A stretch of DNA of 64,000 bases from Bdellovibrio svalbardensis (GCF_029531655.1 NZ_JANRMI010000001.1:682001-746000), one strand, 5' to 3'; shown: positions 7,934 through 17,367, counted from the first letter of the stretch. Program-made: numbers and translations. The notes: generated from the letters alone by a model not told the origin.

Positions 7934-10236
7934 GTTCCTTTTCTGAATATCAATTCTACTGATGTTGGATCGTTCGGGCCCTTGATGGCTCCGAGAGCTT
8001 TTAATGTAGCCTCATCCAGAGTGACTTTTTCTGTCCCCTCCGGCCATGGGAAATCGTCTGGAGGATAACGCGTTCCGATCTTTTTCATGAAGTTGATCCA
8101 CACGGGAAGTGCGCCGCTGGTGCCGGTCAGCTTGTGCGGAATGTTTTTATCGTAGCCCACCCAGACAACGGTTGTGAGGTACGGGGTGAATCCGCCGAAC
8201 CATGCATCTTTGTTGTCACTGGTGGTTCCCGTTTTTCCTGCTGCGGGATTGAAGAAGCCGTTCAAAGTGACCGAGCGGGCGGTTCCAGACAAAACAGTTT
8301 GTTTCATCATGCTGACAAGGCTTGATACAGTTGCAGGGTCTTCCACTTGCTCCGGCTCTGGATTGTGAACATAGACCTCGCTATTTTCTGAATTCAAAAC
8401 TTTGCGAATGAAGGAAAGTTTTGCTTTTTTACCTAAGGAAGCCAGGGTCATATAGCTCTGCAAAACTTCTTTGGGGTACATTTCGAAAGCACCCAAAGTC
8501 AAAGAGGGGAATGTTTTGAGTTCAGATTCAACACCCATTTTATGAGTGATATCGACAATATTTCCCAATCCCACAGCCAAACCCAATGATGCCGTTGCCG
8601 CATTCAGCGAGTTTTTAAGAGCAAAGAACATTGGCACAGTTCCAAAATATTGATTGCCGTAGTTGTCAGGGGACCAAGACTGACCTTCATATCTTGTCGT
8701 GAACTTTTCATCCTTCAGCAAAGTGATCGGAGTGTAAGGCTTGCCTTCGGGAGTCTCATTCATCAGAGCGGTTAAATAAACAAAAGGTTTCATGATCGAG
8801 CCCACTTGGCGGTGTCCATCAATGGCGCGATTGAACTGGGTCATGCGATAGTTGCGGCCACCGACCACAACGCTGACCAATCCCGTTTTATTATCACCAA
8901 CTAGAACGCTGCCTTCAAGAGTATTTCCTTTTTCTTTAAGTCCCTTGAGGTACTTATTGTTTTTTTCAAGTCCATCCAAGTGATTGCGCAATGATTCTTG
9001 CGCCACTTGTTGGGCTTCCAGATCCAAGGCGGTGAAGATTCTCATGCCTTCTGGGGAAATTTTCATGCTGTCCATTTGCTTGCGAACAGCATCAAGATAA
9101 TAAGGAGCGGTCTCAGTCGCCAAAGAAACTGGTGCGCTCGGTAGTGGTGTGCGATCCGCAATGTTTGCCTGTTCGGCAGTGATAAATCCCTGAGCTTGCA
9201 TTTTCTCAAGAACAAGATGACGACGGCGTTCCGCATTTTCCGGTTTTTTGAAAGGGTTGTAGAGGCCGGGACTGTTGACGATGGCCGCCAACAAAGAACA
9301 TTCGCTGAGATCGAGTTCACTCACATCTTTATTGAAATAATGTCGGGAGGCGGCCCCATAACCGCGCACTTGGAAGGAACCATTTTGTCCCATGTAGATG
9401 ACGTTCAGATAGGTTTCGAGAATCTCGTCTTTGCTGAATCGGGATTCGAGCAAAATCGACATGACAAATTCATTGAATTTTCGTTTAAGAGTGCGTTCGC
9501 TGGTCAGGAAATAGTTTTTCACCAGTTGTTGAGTGATCGTGCTTCCGCCTTGAGCGGTGCGTCCGTGAGTCAAATTTTTTAGGAGGGCGCGCAGGATGCC
9601 TTTGTAGCTGACTCCGCCGTGCTCAAGAAATTGTGCGTCTTCAATGGACATGATCGCGTTCGAGCACATCGGTGGGACTTCGCCCAAAGTGACCGTTTTC
9701 TGCATCAAAGGCTCATTGCCGATGTATTGAGCAAGCAGGGGAGCTTCGCCGAGCAAAGAGGGAACTTCCTGGAAGGGAGCGCCTCTGAAAACCTGGGAAA
9801 TCAAATTGTCCTTTTGCAATACAAGAACTTGAATGGAGCTGTCGATCCGATTTGTCTCGACTTCTTTATTCACCCAGCCAAAACATTGCACTTGTTCTTC
9901 ATTCAACGAGACTTGAAGACGTGCGCTGCATTCTTCACGACTTGCAATGAAGTAGTCGCCGGGGAGGAGGCGTTGGTCATAGTTACGACGGCGATAGGAT
10001 TGTTTTGCAAATTGTGATTCGAGATCCTCAATCTTGAGCAAAGTCCTTGCTGTGAAGGTCGGCGGTGCTGCGTAGTATTCCGTCGGAATTAAGAATTTCT
10101 TTGACTCCAACTTCTGAGTCATCTCTTTTTCCAGAGAGAAGTAGGAATAGACTCCAAAGCCAAGGCCCGTGATGATCACAAGCGTCACAAGGATTGTAAA
10201 ACAAATTAAAATAGTCTTTAATCGTGGTCGCATCAT
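7924..10236 (-). CDS. mrcB: Class A penicillin-binding protein (PBP1B-like), bifunctional
   Basis: 770 residues. A short cytoplasmic start and one membrane anchor (about 8-30) are followed by a UB2H-like region (about 50-150). The glycosyltransferase domain has catalytic Glu199 in SIEDAQFLEHGG and the GGSTITQQLVKN motif. The transpeptidase domain has all three penicillin-binding motifs: SIMK (Ser480/Lys483), SLN and KTGTT. It polymerises and crosslinks peptidoglycan from the inner membrane. The order of domains and the length match PBP1B; the symbol is by family resemblance. The ATG codons at 10236 and 10233 are both possible starts. Upstream it is divergent from the GroES-fusion gene. Confidence 0.93.
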   Translation of the reverse strand: MMRPRLKTILICFTILVTLVIITGLGFGVYSYFSLEKEMTQKLESKKFLIPTEYYAAPPTFTARTLLKIEDLESQFAKQSYRRRNYDQRLLPGDYFIASREECSARLQVSLNEEQVQCFGWVNKEVETNRIDSSIQVLVLQKDNLISQVFRGAPFQEVPSLLGEAPLLAQYIGNEPLMQKTVTLGEVPPMCSNAIMSIEDAQFLEHGGVSYKGILRALLKNLTHGRTAQGGSTITQQLVKNYFLTSERTLKRKFNEFVMSILLESRFSKDEILETYLNVIYMGQNGSFQVRGYGAASRHYFNKDVSELDLSECSLLAAIVNSPGLYNPFKKPENAERRRHLVLEKMQAQGFITAEQANIADRTPLPSAPVSLATETAPYYLDAVRKQMDSMKISPEGMRIFTALDLEAQQVAQESLRNHLDGLEKNNKYLKGLKEKGNTLEGSVLVGDNKTGLVSVVVGGRNYRMTQFNRAIDGHRQVGSIMKPFVYLTALMNETPEGKPYTPITLLKDEKFTTRYEGQSWSPDNYGNQYFGTVPMFFALKNSLNAATASLGLAVGLGNIVDITHKMGVESELKTFPSLTLGAFEMYPKEVLQSYMTLASLGKKAKLSFIRKVLNSENSEVYVHNPEPEQVEDPATVSSLVSMMKQTVLSGTARSVTLNGFFNPAAGKTGTTSDNKDAWFGGFTPYLTTVVWVGYDKNIPHKLTGTSGALPVWINFMKKIGTRYPPDDFPWPEGTEKVTLDEATLKALGAIKGPNDPTSVELIFRKGTEP

Positions 10237-10304
10237 TCATGTAGCGTAGTACGAAATTGAGTCTGAAGCAAAGCTCAGATGCAATTTGATTGAAAGGATC
10301 GTTT

Positions 10305-10979
10305 GTGGCTAAGAAGAAATCTTCTGCTAAGCAAACCAAGCTAGTAAAAAAAACTTCACCTAAGAAGGCTGTAAAAAAGGCCGCTCCGAAAAAGAAACCA
10401 GTCGTAAAAAAAGCAGCACCGAAGGCTGCAGCTAAGAAGAAAGCTACTCCGGCTAAAAAAGCTGCGAAGAAAGTGGCTCCTAAAGCTGCCGCGAAGAAGG
10501 TCGCTGCAAAAAAAACGGTCGCTAAGAAAACTGTTGCGAAGAAAGCAACTGTGAAGCCAGCTGCAAAAAAAGTTGTGAAAGCAGCTAACAAGGCAAACGC
10601 TGCCGCGAAGACTGCTGTAGCAAAACCTGCGAATCAACATTTGTTCAGAACACCAGCTCCAGCGAAAGTGTTGGATCTGAGTAACTTTGTGACTCCTTTG
10701 GATGATCGTTTGATCGTACAGTTGTCGGGCGCAGAGAAAATGACCGCAGGTGGTTTGTATATTCCGGACTCAGTTTCTGATGTTTCTGGTAATTTGCAGG
10801 GGACCGTTGTCGCCGCAGGTCGCGGTCATATCAGCAAAAAAGGCCACCTTCGTCCTATGGACGTCAAGGTCGGAGACAAGATTGTCTTTGCTGAGTACGC
10901 AGGATCTAAAATCAAAATTCAAAATGAAGACCTTGTCATCATTCGCGAAGGCGATGTGATGGGCGTGGTTGCAAAATAA
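10305..10979 (+). CDS. GroES-domain protein with histone H1-like Lys/Ala-rich N-terminal tail
   Basis: 224 residues from a GTG at 10305 with AAAGGA six bases upstream. Residues 1 to about 110 are almost only Lys, Ala, Pro, Val and Thr in AAKK/APKK-type repeats, like bacterial H1/Hc1 nucleoid proteins. Residues about 127-224 are a complete chaperonin-10 domain (FVTPLDDRLIVQ, GGLYIPD, a GTVVAAGRG-type strand, VGDKIVFAEYAG, DLVIIREGDVMGV). No groEL is adjacent. The OMP gene starts 10 bp later and is probably co-transcribed. The tail could bind DNA, RNA or acidic surfaces. Whether the domain still caps a chaperonin is unknown. Confidence 0.88.
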   Translation: MAKKKSSAKQTKLVKKTSPKKAVKKAAPKKKPVVKKAAPKAAAKKKATPAKKAAKKVAPKAAAKKVAAKKTVAKKTVAKKATVKPAAKKVVKAANKANAAAKTAVAKPANQHLFRTPAPAKVLDLSNFVTPLDDRLIVQLSGAEKMTAGGLYIPDSVSDVSGNLQGTVVAAGRGHISKKGHLRPMDVKVGDKIVFAEYAGSKIKIQNEDLVIIREGDVMGVVAK

Positions 10980-10989
10980 GGGAAAACGA

Positions 10990-12411
10990 ATGTTGAACAC
11001 AAAATTGATTAAAGTTTTGGGTCTTTCCATTGCCTTGATGTCTTCCACTGCGGGTGCGATGTCTTTGGACTGGAGTGGTGGTTACCGCGCTGAATGGACT
11101 GAGGTAGACAAACCTACTTTGGGATCACCATCTGGCAGAAAATCTTATGCCACAAACTTCTTGTACTTGAGCCCAAAAATCATCGCGGCTGATGGAATTA
11201 ACATCAACACTCGCTTCGATATTTTAACAAATTCATTCTATCAAAACTCTCAATTGGGTGAAATCTGGGGTCTTAATAATAACAGCCCAGTTGTTACTGC
11301 ACAGAACCAGGGTTCTTCAGCAGTCCGCGTGAGCCAGCTTTATCTGACTGTTAATCAAGAGTACGGCGCTTTGATGGTGGGTCGTGTTCCTTGGGAGTTC
11401 GGTATCGGCATGACTTACAATGCAGGCAAAGGGGCTTTTGATCATTGGTATGACACTCGCGATATGATTGCCTACAAAATCGTAGTAGGTGACTGGTTTG
11501 TGATGCCAATGTTGGGACGCCAGCAATCTCAAGATTTCGGTCAAGGAAACACCATCAGTACTTTGGGTGTTCAACTTCAATACGAAAATGCTGAGAACAA
11601 GTCTTTGATCGGCGTTATGATGGAGACTAAAAAAGGTGCCAATACGGTCCTTGACTACACAACCAGCCAAATGAACGCTTACGGTGCAAATCCAGCGGCT
11701 GCCAAAAACTCTTTGAATGAAACAACAACAAGTTTCGTGTTGGGGCGTGGATTTGACAGTTTTGGCTTCAAAGTTGAAGCGTCATTCCTTCAAGGTGAAA
11801 CAGGTCTTGTTGATATCTACGGAAGCGATGTGCGTTTGAGCGGTTATGGAATCGCTGCTGAGTTGTACTTCCCACAAGCTCAATCTAAATGGGACTGGAA
11901 AGTAAAACTTGGAATGGCAACGGGAGATGATCCATCTTCAACTGGCTTCGGTGGATTTGCTTTCGATAAAAACTATGATGTTGGTATATTGCTATTCAAT
12001 CACCGTCTTGGTGGTGCAGACTTCCTTCAGACAGATACTGTGAAACAGTCAACTGGATCCAATGGTTCAGCTTTGAGTGTTGGAAACTCTGCTGACGATG
12101 AAAGCGTAAGCAATGCAGTTTATCTTGCTCCTTCAGTGAACTACACTTGGACAGACAAATTGGATTTCAGAAATACGATCGTGTGGGCTCAATTGTTGAA
12201 CACACAGAAAAATTCTGTTGATGCCAAAAAAGATTTAGGTCTAGAATGGGATATCGAATTGGTTTACAAGCCGCATGAAAGAATTCAGTGGGTGAATCAG
12301 ATCGGATTGCTCTTCCCTGGTGAAGCTTGGAAAAACGGTACAGGCGCCGGTGGTAATTTGAGCAATGATTTTACGTTTGGATTAGCAAGTAAAGCCGCCA
12401 TCAGCTTTTGA
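10990..12411 (+). CDS. Outer-membrane beta-barrel protein, porin-like
   Basis: 473 residues. The start at 10990 has AAGGG seven bases upstream and opens a Sec signal peptide cleaved near AGA-MSLDW. The mature chain alternates polar and aromatic/hydrophobic residues throughout (for example NFLYLSPKIIA, LYLTVNQEYG), and ends in a barrel-like strand with a terminal Phe (AAISF), a typical outer-membrane insertion signal. This supports a transmembrane barrel of an unrecognised family. It follows the GroES-fusion gene by 10 bp and is followed by a strong terminator, so the two form a likely bicistronic unit. Confidence 0.8.
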   Translation: MLNTKLIKVLGLSIALMSSTAGAMSLDWSGGYRAEWTEVDKPTLGSPSGRKSYATNFLYLSPKIIAADGININTRFDILTNSFYQNSQLGEIWGLNNNSPVVTAQNQGSSAVRVSQLYLTVNQEYGALMVGRVPWEFGIGMTYNAGKGAFDHWYDTRDMIAYKIVVGDWFVMPMLGRQQSQDFGQGNTISTLGVQLQYENAENKSLIGVMMETKKGANTVLDYTTSQMNAYGANPAAAKNSLNETTTSFVLGRGFDSFGFKVEASFLQGETGLVDIYGSDVRLSGYGIAAELYFPQAQSKWDWKVKLGMATGDDPSSTGFGGFAFDKNYDVGILLFNHRLGGADFLQTDTVKQSTGSNGSALSVGNSADDESVSNAVYLAPSVNYTWTDKLDFRNTIVWAQLLNTQKNSVDAKKDLGLEWDIELVYKPHERIQWVNQIGLLFPGEAWKNGTGAGGNLSNDFTFGLASKAAISF

Positions 12412-12482
12412 TAACTACATGATTGCAACTTGTACGACAGCTTGATGACATACTAAAACATCTTGTTTGGTGGTGAGCAGGG

Positions 12483-12517
12483 CCCGGGGGGGCGCAAGTC
12501 CCCTCGGGATTTTTTTT
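12483..12517 (+). terminator. Strong intrinsic terminator after the outer-membrane protein gene
   Basis: A 10-bp GC-rich stem with G-U pairs (CCCGGGGGGG / TCCCCTCGGG, loop CGCAAG) is followed directly by ATTTTTTTT. It ends only 33 bases before the start of the next gene on the same strand. Confidence 0.85.
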
Positions 12518-12550
12518 GCCCAAAATCCAAAAGCTCCCTACAATCTAAGC

Positions 12551-13237
12551 ATGAGATATCTTCTTTTCGTCCTAGTTCTGACTTTCTTCACGGGTTGTAT
12601 CCACAAAAAACCAAAAGGACCTGGGTTGAGAAGCTTTCATATGATTCCAGTCCCTCTGACTCCCTACCATTGGAAAATTGAGTACGATGGGGGAGGCCAG
12701 GTTCTATTTAATCCCGATGGCAGTGGGGATCTGATTTTTCAACCGCAACAAGCAAAGACCTCAGCGCAAACTTTTGCCACCTTGTTATTGTTAAAAGACA
12801 CTCTGGACAGGCCTGTCAAAAATTATGCGGTTCAAATTGAAGTGACTACCGAAAAGCAGCTTCGCTCTTCGACCCCGAATGAGTGGGAGGTCTTTTGGTT
12901 TTTTGGAAATTATCAAGGTCGCTCCGCCACGGATAAAACAGCGAATTATTTCTTGTTGAAACCCTACACGGGAGCCGAGTTGGGACGGGTATTTGAGGAG
13001 GTCGGCCAGCATTTTCTTAAAACAGATGAAACCAAAGAATTCAAAATTGGCGAACGCGCTACCTTTATTATCGTCAAGGATGACGAGCGATTCCAAGTTT
13101 ATAAAAACGGCATTGAAATCATGGATTATCAGAGCAAAGAAATGCCAGAAAGTCTTTATGATCAAAGAGGAGCCCTGGGGCTTTACTCCGAAGACTCCTT
13201 AGTGCGCGTGCACTCTTTTGCCTATCAGGCCTTATAA
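12551..13237 (+). CDS. Lipoprotein with a possible lectin/DUF1080-like fold
   Basis: 228 residues from MRYLLF. The signal peptide ends in a lipobox (FFTGC, Cys near residue 17), so the protein is lipid-anchored. The body is beta-rich, and its end (YKNGIEIMDYQ, GALGLYSEDSLVRVHSFAY) resembles the concanavalin-like DUF1080/sugar-hydrolase-associated fold in which a surface strand binds carbohydrate; this is a resemblance only. An upstream in-frame start at 12467 runs through the terminator hairpin and is rejected. Ribosome-binding site weak. It ends 1 bp from the convergent gene at 13239. Confidence 0.75.
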   Translation: MRYLLFVLVLTFFTGCIHKKPKGPGLRSFHMIPVPLTPYHWKIEYDGGGQVLFNPDGSGDLIFQPQQAKTSAQTFATLLLLKDTLDRPVKNYAVQIEVTTEKQLRSSTPNEWEVFWFFGNYQGRSATDKTANYFLLKPYTGAELGRVFEEVGQHFLKTDETKEFKIGERATFIIVKDDERFQVYKNGIEIMDYQSKEMPESLYDQRGALGLYSEDSLVRVHSFAYQAL

Positions 13238-13238
13238 A

Positions 13239-13922
13239 CTACTGAAGTTGCCAGCCTGGAGATTCACAGACCTGAAGAATCACCGCTCTCCAACGGTTGG
13301 TGGGCGTTTCTGCATTCGCTGCAAGGGCCCGGTCCATATCGATTAAGGATGCGACCACTTCGGGGGAGGCATCGTCACCCCGATAGAACATTTCATAAAC
13401 CTGGGCGACCGCGGCCGCCGTGGGCGCTGTTGAAGGATTCGTTACTTTTTGTAAAACCGCTGCCACCGCTTGATCCATGCCCAAAATATTTTCGCAGGCC
13501 TGAACATTGAAAGATTGGCGGACGGTATTGTCTTCCATTTGATAAGGCAAATTGGCATTCATGATCGAGCCACCGCAGTCATATCCCGAATAAGAGCTGT
13601 AAGGATCGCAACCTTGACCGTATTGGCCGCCTTTGAAGAAGACCCATTGATTGATGATGGCCTCTAAGTTCGGTACTGGAGTGGATGTGGAATAGAAGAC
13701 TTCGCGAAGCAAAGTTGCCACATAGGTTTTATTTACCATTTGCAGTCTTTGGGTTGGCAGCGTCACTGTTTTCTCTGCCGGATGAGACATATCAACTGAA
13801 CCCAACGAGGCTGATGTTGAGGCAGAGTCCAGCGCTTCAAAACCGCCCAGCTGTGAGCAGTTTTGATAAAGTTGAGTAAGTACTAATCCCGCGAGGGCTG
13901 CAGAGAAGAGTCTGTATTTCAT
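13239..13922 (-). CDS. Secreted, probably Cys-anchored protein of unknown function
   Basis: 227 residues, last gene of a three-gene set (2 bp after the DUF1501-like gene). The N-terminus has a hydrophobic signal followed by QLYQNCSQLGGF; the Cys at residue 22 could be lipidated although QNC is not a canonical lipobox. Five more Cys occur, some in a Gly/Tyr-rich stretch (GQGCDPYSSYSGYDCGG) that may form disulfides. The rest looks helical. No family is recognised. The tight linkage implies it works with the CxxCH protein and the Tat substrate upstream. Confidence 0.75.
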   Translation of the reverse strand: MKYRLFSAALAGLVLTQLYQNCSQLGGFEALDSASTSASLGSVDMSHPAEKTVTLPTQRLQMVNKTYVATLLREVFYSTSTPVPNLEAIINQWVFFKGGQYGQGCDPYSSYSGYDCGGSIMNANLPYQMEDNTVRQSFNVQACENILGMDQAVAAVLQKVTNPSTAPTAAAVAQVYEMFYRGDDASPEVVASLIDMDRALAANAETPTNRWRAVILQVCESPGWQLQ

Positions 13923-13924
13923 AT

Positions 13925-15628
13925 CTACCCCACAATCTTTGCTGTGCGAAGGACGCGCAATTGGTCCCCATTGAAATCAACCAATGAGGCCGCTAAGTTT
14001 TCGTACGGATTTTTCGGAACACGTAAAAGGGCGGCAACAGTTGAAGCCGCCATCGTTGGAGTTGGCATTCCCTTTTGATTGTAATCATCAATCGCAGCCC
14101 CGATACCTTGAGTACCGGAGTAACTTGCATTCATACCTGCGCGTTTGATGTTCCCGACAACAAAGGGACCATTTTTGATTGCGCCAGAATAAACGCTGGT
14201 GATCATTTGGAAGAATCCATGGTCACTGCCAGAGCCATTCGTACGCGCACTTCGCCCAAAGTCAGACATCAACTGAACCACAGTTTCCGACCAAATATCT
14301 TTGCCGTTTACTTGGACGGTTTTCAAACGATCAATCAACTCTAGAAGTCCGGCAGCAAATCCACGGAAAAAAGCAGTCGTATAAAATAAACCGGCCATAG
14401 CACCTGATTCGTGCATGTCATGGATCAAGTGGTGAGCGGCTGTGCCAGCTATCCCTTTTTCACCCAGAGTCAGCCCGGAAGTTTCACCCATTTGAATATC
14501 AATAGAGGTGACCAACCCGCGGGTTAAAACATACTCAGTCAGCGCCAAACTTTCCGCCCAAGCTGCCGGTGCGGCGATGGATCCCAGGCTGTTGCGCAAA
14601 TCAAAATCTTTACTCAAGACCAAACCACGATTTCCAGAGGCGACATGCAGCTTCCACATGGCGTCTTCGCTGGAAAGCAAAGCAAGATTGCTGATACCAG
14701 GAAGATTTCCAGTCCCGGTGTCGCGCATGCTTTTAAGAATGACGTTTTGATAGCGGGCCACTGCCCCAGGCCAATAGCTATCGATATCGCTCACGCCTTT
14801 TTTCATCAAAGCGCTGGCGTTTGCAAGATTCTTTTTGACGATAGAGGCGCCACTGCGATCCGACTTGGCGTAAGCTCCCAGTCGGGCTTGGGCCAATTCA
14901 TAAGCTGCGCGGTTTCGAGACTTCACATCACGTCCCGCAACTCGGCCTCCTTGAGGAGCGCCGAAGCCTTGCATGAGATTGACCAAAGGAGAACCGCTGA
15001 GCTTATTCAGTGCTTTGCCTTGCAGTGAAACATAGTTTCCGAAATCTCCGCGATCAGGCCATTGAATGGCCTCGAAAGTTTTTGATGAATTATCTGCGGC
15101 AAGTCCTCCAATTGAAGCAACACCGCCGACTGGAGTTTGTTGAGCACTGGCATTGAATGGGTGTCCATCCAAGCCAGTTCCATAGCCTCGTATGACCATC
15201 ATGTTGCTCAGAAGATCTTTCAAGGGACGATTGGGATTCGCACTTGTCGTGACATTATGGGAAAACATATGCGGAACCAAAACTTTGTTATCTGCTTCAA
15301 TCGTTGCATATTGAACCCCGACAGCCCGGCCACCGGATTCAACATACTTGGTTGAAACCATAGGATTGAATTCAGGAACTGCTTCGTTGCTATTGGTGCG
15401 AATCCAATGGTCAAAGGCATAGCGATAAGGCGCGCCGACCATCATCACATTGACGTAATTTCGAACTCCCAAGGCACCCACGGTTTCAGCATGGGCTTTC
15501 TTAATAAATCCCTCAGTCATCAAATTCAAAAGTCTTTCGACCGGAGTCGGTGTTAAAAACGATCCACCGGCGATCAAGCCACCTTGCAAGAACTGTCGGC
15601 GATCAAATTTATTATCGTTTTCAGACAT
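13925..15628 (-). CDS. Tat-exported DUF1501-like protein
   Basis: 567 residues. The N-terminus has a twin-arginine signal (DRRQFLQGG followed by a hydrophobic stretch and an AHA site near residue 46), so it is likely folded before export. The body resembles DUF1501/DUF1552 sulfatase-fold-like secreted proteins, with HxxHDMH-like and SDFGR motifs near residues 400 and 470 (HHLIHDMHESG, LMSDFGRSARTNGSGSDHG). In other bacteria such proteins are commonly encoded next to secreted c-type-cytochrome-like DUF1588/1592 proteins, as here. Function is unknown in the family. 22 bp separate it from the CxxCH gene upstream and 2 bp from the gene downstream. Confidence 0.78.
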   Translation of the reverse strand: MSENDNKFDRRQFLQGGLIAGGSFLTPTPVERLLNLMTEGFIKKAHAETVGALGVRNYVNVMMVGAPYRYAFDHWIRTNSNEAVPEFNPMVSTKYVESGGRAVGVQYATIEADNKVLVPHMFSHNVTTSANPNRPLKDLLSNMMVIRGYGTGLDGHPFNASAQQTPVGGVASIGGLAADNSSKTFEAIQWPDRGDFGNYVSLQGKALNKLSGSPLVNLMQGFGAPQGGRVAGRDVKSRNRAAYELAQARLGAYAKSDRSGASIVKKNLANASALMKKGVSDIDSYWPGAVARYQNVILKSMRDTGTGNLPGISNLALLSSEDAMWKLHVASGNRGLVLSKDFDLRNSLGSIAAPAAWAESLALTEYVLTRGLVTSIDIQMGETSGLTLGEKGIAGTAAHHLIHDMHESGAMAGLFYTTAFFRGFAAGLLELIDRLKTVQVNGKDIWSETVVQLMSDFGRSARTNGSGSDHGFFQMITSVYSGAIKNGPFVVGNIKRAGMNASYSGTQGIGAAIDDYNQKGMPTPTMAASTVAALLRVPKNPYENLAASLVDFNGDQLRVLRTAKIVG

Positions 15629-15650
15629 AAAAGCCTCTATTTCCTGATAA

Positions 15651-17180
15651 TTAAGGACGGTAGTTCGCCGCGTGATAGTACTCAGAGTTCATAATCTTTT
15701 TTATAATTCCCCGGACCGACTGAGTCTGACGAAGTTCAGCTCCGAGCTCCTCGATATATCTTCGATCCGCCACTGATTTTTCAGAAAGCTGTTTGTTCAA
15801 GTTTGCATTTTTAGGATCGGTGCGATCATAAAGAGAAACCTGAATTCCAGTGAAATACTCAAAGTACCTCTTGGCGGCACATTGATAGTAGTCATCTTGT
15901 TCCGCGATCGCAGCCCCTAAACCACTGATGCGAAGCACGTCACGATTGACCAATTGGCCTGAAGCAAATGAACGGAAATAAAGTTTTCCCGTCGGTGTCT
16001 GGCGATGAAAGTTTGCGACCGGTTCTGAAGGCCAGCCCGCAACTGAAGCTTGGTTTTCTCCAAAGGTGGTCAGCAGGCTGGATGTGCGAGAGGGCAGAGC
16101 AAGAGTTGTAAAGTTTGTATTGACCACGACTGCATTGCGAGCGGTGTAGGCCATTGGATCCAAACTGGCGTGGCACATCACACAGCTTGTTCCATTTCTG
16201 AAGGGAGCGGAAGAATTTCCCACAACGAACTGGGCAACATCAGATTCGCGCAGAGCTGGCAGTGTTGCGCACATAAAGGTGGTCATATTTGTTTGTGCCC
16301 AACGACGTGGAACTTTTAAAGAGCCATTGGAGATGGTTCCTTTGCCATGACCAAAATTCATCATTAAATAAATCGGACTGCCAAGGACACCACCACCCAA
16401 GCTGCTGTGGGGATTAAACGAATAGTTCAAACCCGCTTGGTTGTTCCCGCGTGTATCTGAAAAAGCTTGCATGGCCACATTGGGAACCAAGGTGCCATCA
16501 CTGACGGTTTGGCGGATTCCATACAGTTCGCCCACCATAGGCTTCATAAAGTTGGCGACAAAGACATTGTTCACATCAGCAAGAGGCCCTGCTGTCGGCA
16601 TAAAGTTAAATTGATTGTTATTAAAAGCCGGATTGTTTCCATGCACGCGGCGACCCGAATAATTGGCGCTCCAATCGAAGCCAATCTTGCTGGCCATGGA
16701 CTGTTCTTGTCTTAGTGCTTGAACGCCTGTTCCTAAAGTCATCACATCGGAGTAGCGGCCATTGCGAACGAACATGGCGCGCGTGAGTGCCAGTGCTGGT
16801 TCGGTGGAGTCGTAAATATCCATCGTACCGTTAGAGATCTCATTGTTGTTGTCTTGGATTTGTTCGACAGTGTTTGCAGTGAACCAACTGCGATGAAAGC
16901 TGGCGAAGTTGTTTAAGACAGCGCGACTTTCCGAATTGTCGACGTAAAGTCCGCCAGAGTTGGGTTCAAGTTCCGCTTTGTCGAGAAGTTCATTGCAGGC
17001 TGTGATCGCTTTCTTGGTGCCGGCTTTAACCTGGGCCATGATCGGACTTCCAAGAGGGACAGGTTTGCCAGTCAAGTGAGAATAGCATCGAGCGTAGAAG
17101 GCTCTTTCAGAAATATTTTGCGCGTTCACCAAAGAAGAAAACGATAGTAAGAGTGCGAATGCACCAAACTTTTGAACCAT
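15651..17180 (-). CDS. Secreted CxxCH protein (DUF1588-like, possible c-type haem)
   Basis: 509 residues, first gene of the three-gene minus-strand set. A Sec signal peptide (MVQKFGAFALLLSF, cleavage after VNA near residue 20) leads into a long periplasmic chain. Near residue 335 it has GTSCVMCHASLDP, a CxxCH haem-attachment motif in the context typical of DUF1588-type proteins (CxxCHxxxDP). Only one CxxCH is seen. Together with the DUF1501-like neighbour this repeats a pairing known from other bacterial groups. Redox or binding role in the periplasm is inferred; the substrate is unknown. Confidence 0.78.
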   Translation of the reverse strand: MVQKFGAFALLLSFSSLVNAQNISERAFYARCYSHLTGKPVPLGSPIMAQVKAGTKKAITACNELLDKAELEPNSGGLYVDNSESRAVLNNFASFHRSWFTANTVEQIQDNNNEISNGTMDIYDSTEPALALTRAMFVRNGRYSDVMTLGTGVQALRQEQSMASKIGFDWSANYSGRRVHGNNPAFNNNQFNFMPTAGPLADVNNVFVANFMKPMVGELYGIRQTVSDGTLVPNVAMQAFSDTRGNNQAGLNYSFNPHSSLGGGVLGSPIYLMMNFGHGKGTISNGSLKVPRRWAQTNMTTFMCATLPALRESDVAQFVVGNSSAPFRNGTSCVMCHASLDPMAYTARNAVVVNTNFTTLALPSRTSSLLTTFGENQASVAGWPSEPVANFHRQTPTGKLYFRSFASGQLVNRDVLRISGLGAAIAEQDDYYQCAAKRYFEYFTGIQVSLYDRTDPKNANLNKQLSEKSVADRRYIEELGAELRQTQSVRGIIKKIMNSEYYHAANYRP

Positions 17181-17313
17181 GGTTTTTCCCCCTTAAAGTA
17201 CCTGATTTCTTATCGGAACAAAGTGGGGGTTTTTGAGCCCGTTTCTCAGAATGAAACATCATATTTGTTTCTTTAGATGGGGCCTCAGATGGAACGTCTC
17301 AAAAACGAAAAAA

Positions 17314-17334
17314 ACGGGCCCATCTTGGGCCCGT
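17314..17334 (-). terminator. Intrinsic terminator of the gene at 17368-18684
   Basis: Perfect 8-bp stem ACGGGCCC/GGGCCCGT with a 5-base loop; on the minus strand it is followed by a run of eight T. It lies 33 bases after the stop of the gene it ends. Confidence 0.85.
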
Positions 17335-17367
17335 GGAGGATCGAACATTAAGGAATTGTCTCGAAAA

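Noticed and set aside
10028-10591. Open frame on the minus strand opposite the GroES-fusion gene
   Set aside because: It mirrors the Lys/Ala codons (giving Phe/Ala/Cys runs) and runs into the penicillin-binding protein gene; a shadow of low-complexity coding sequence.
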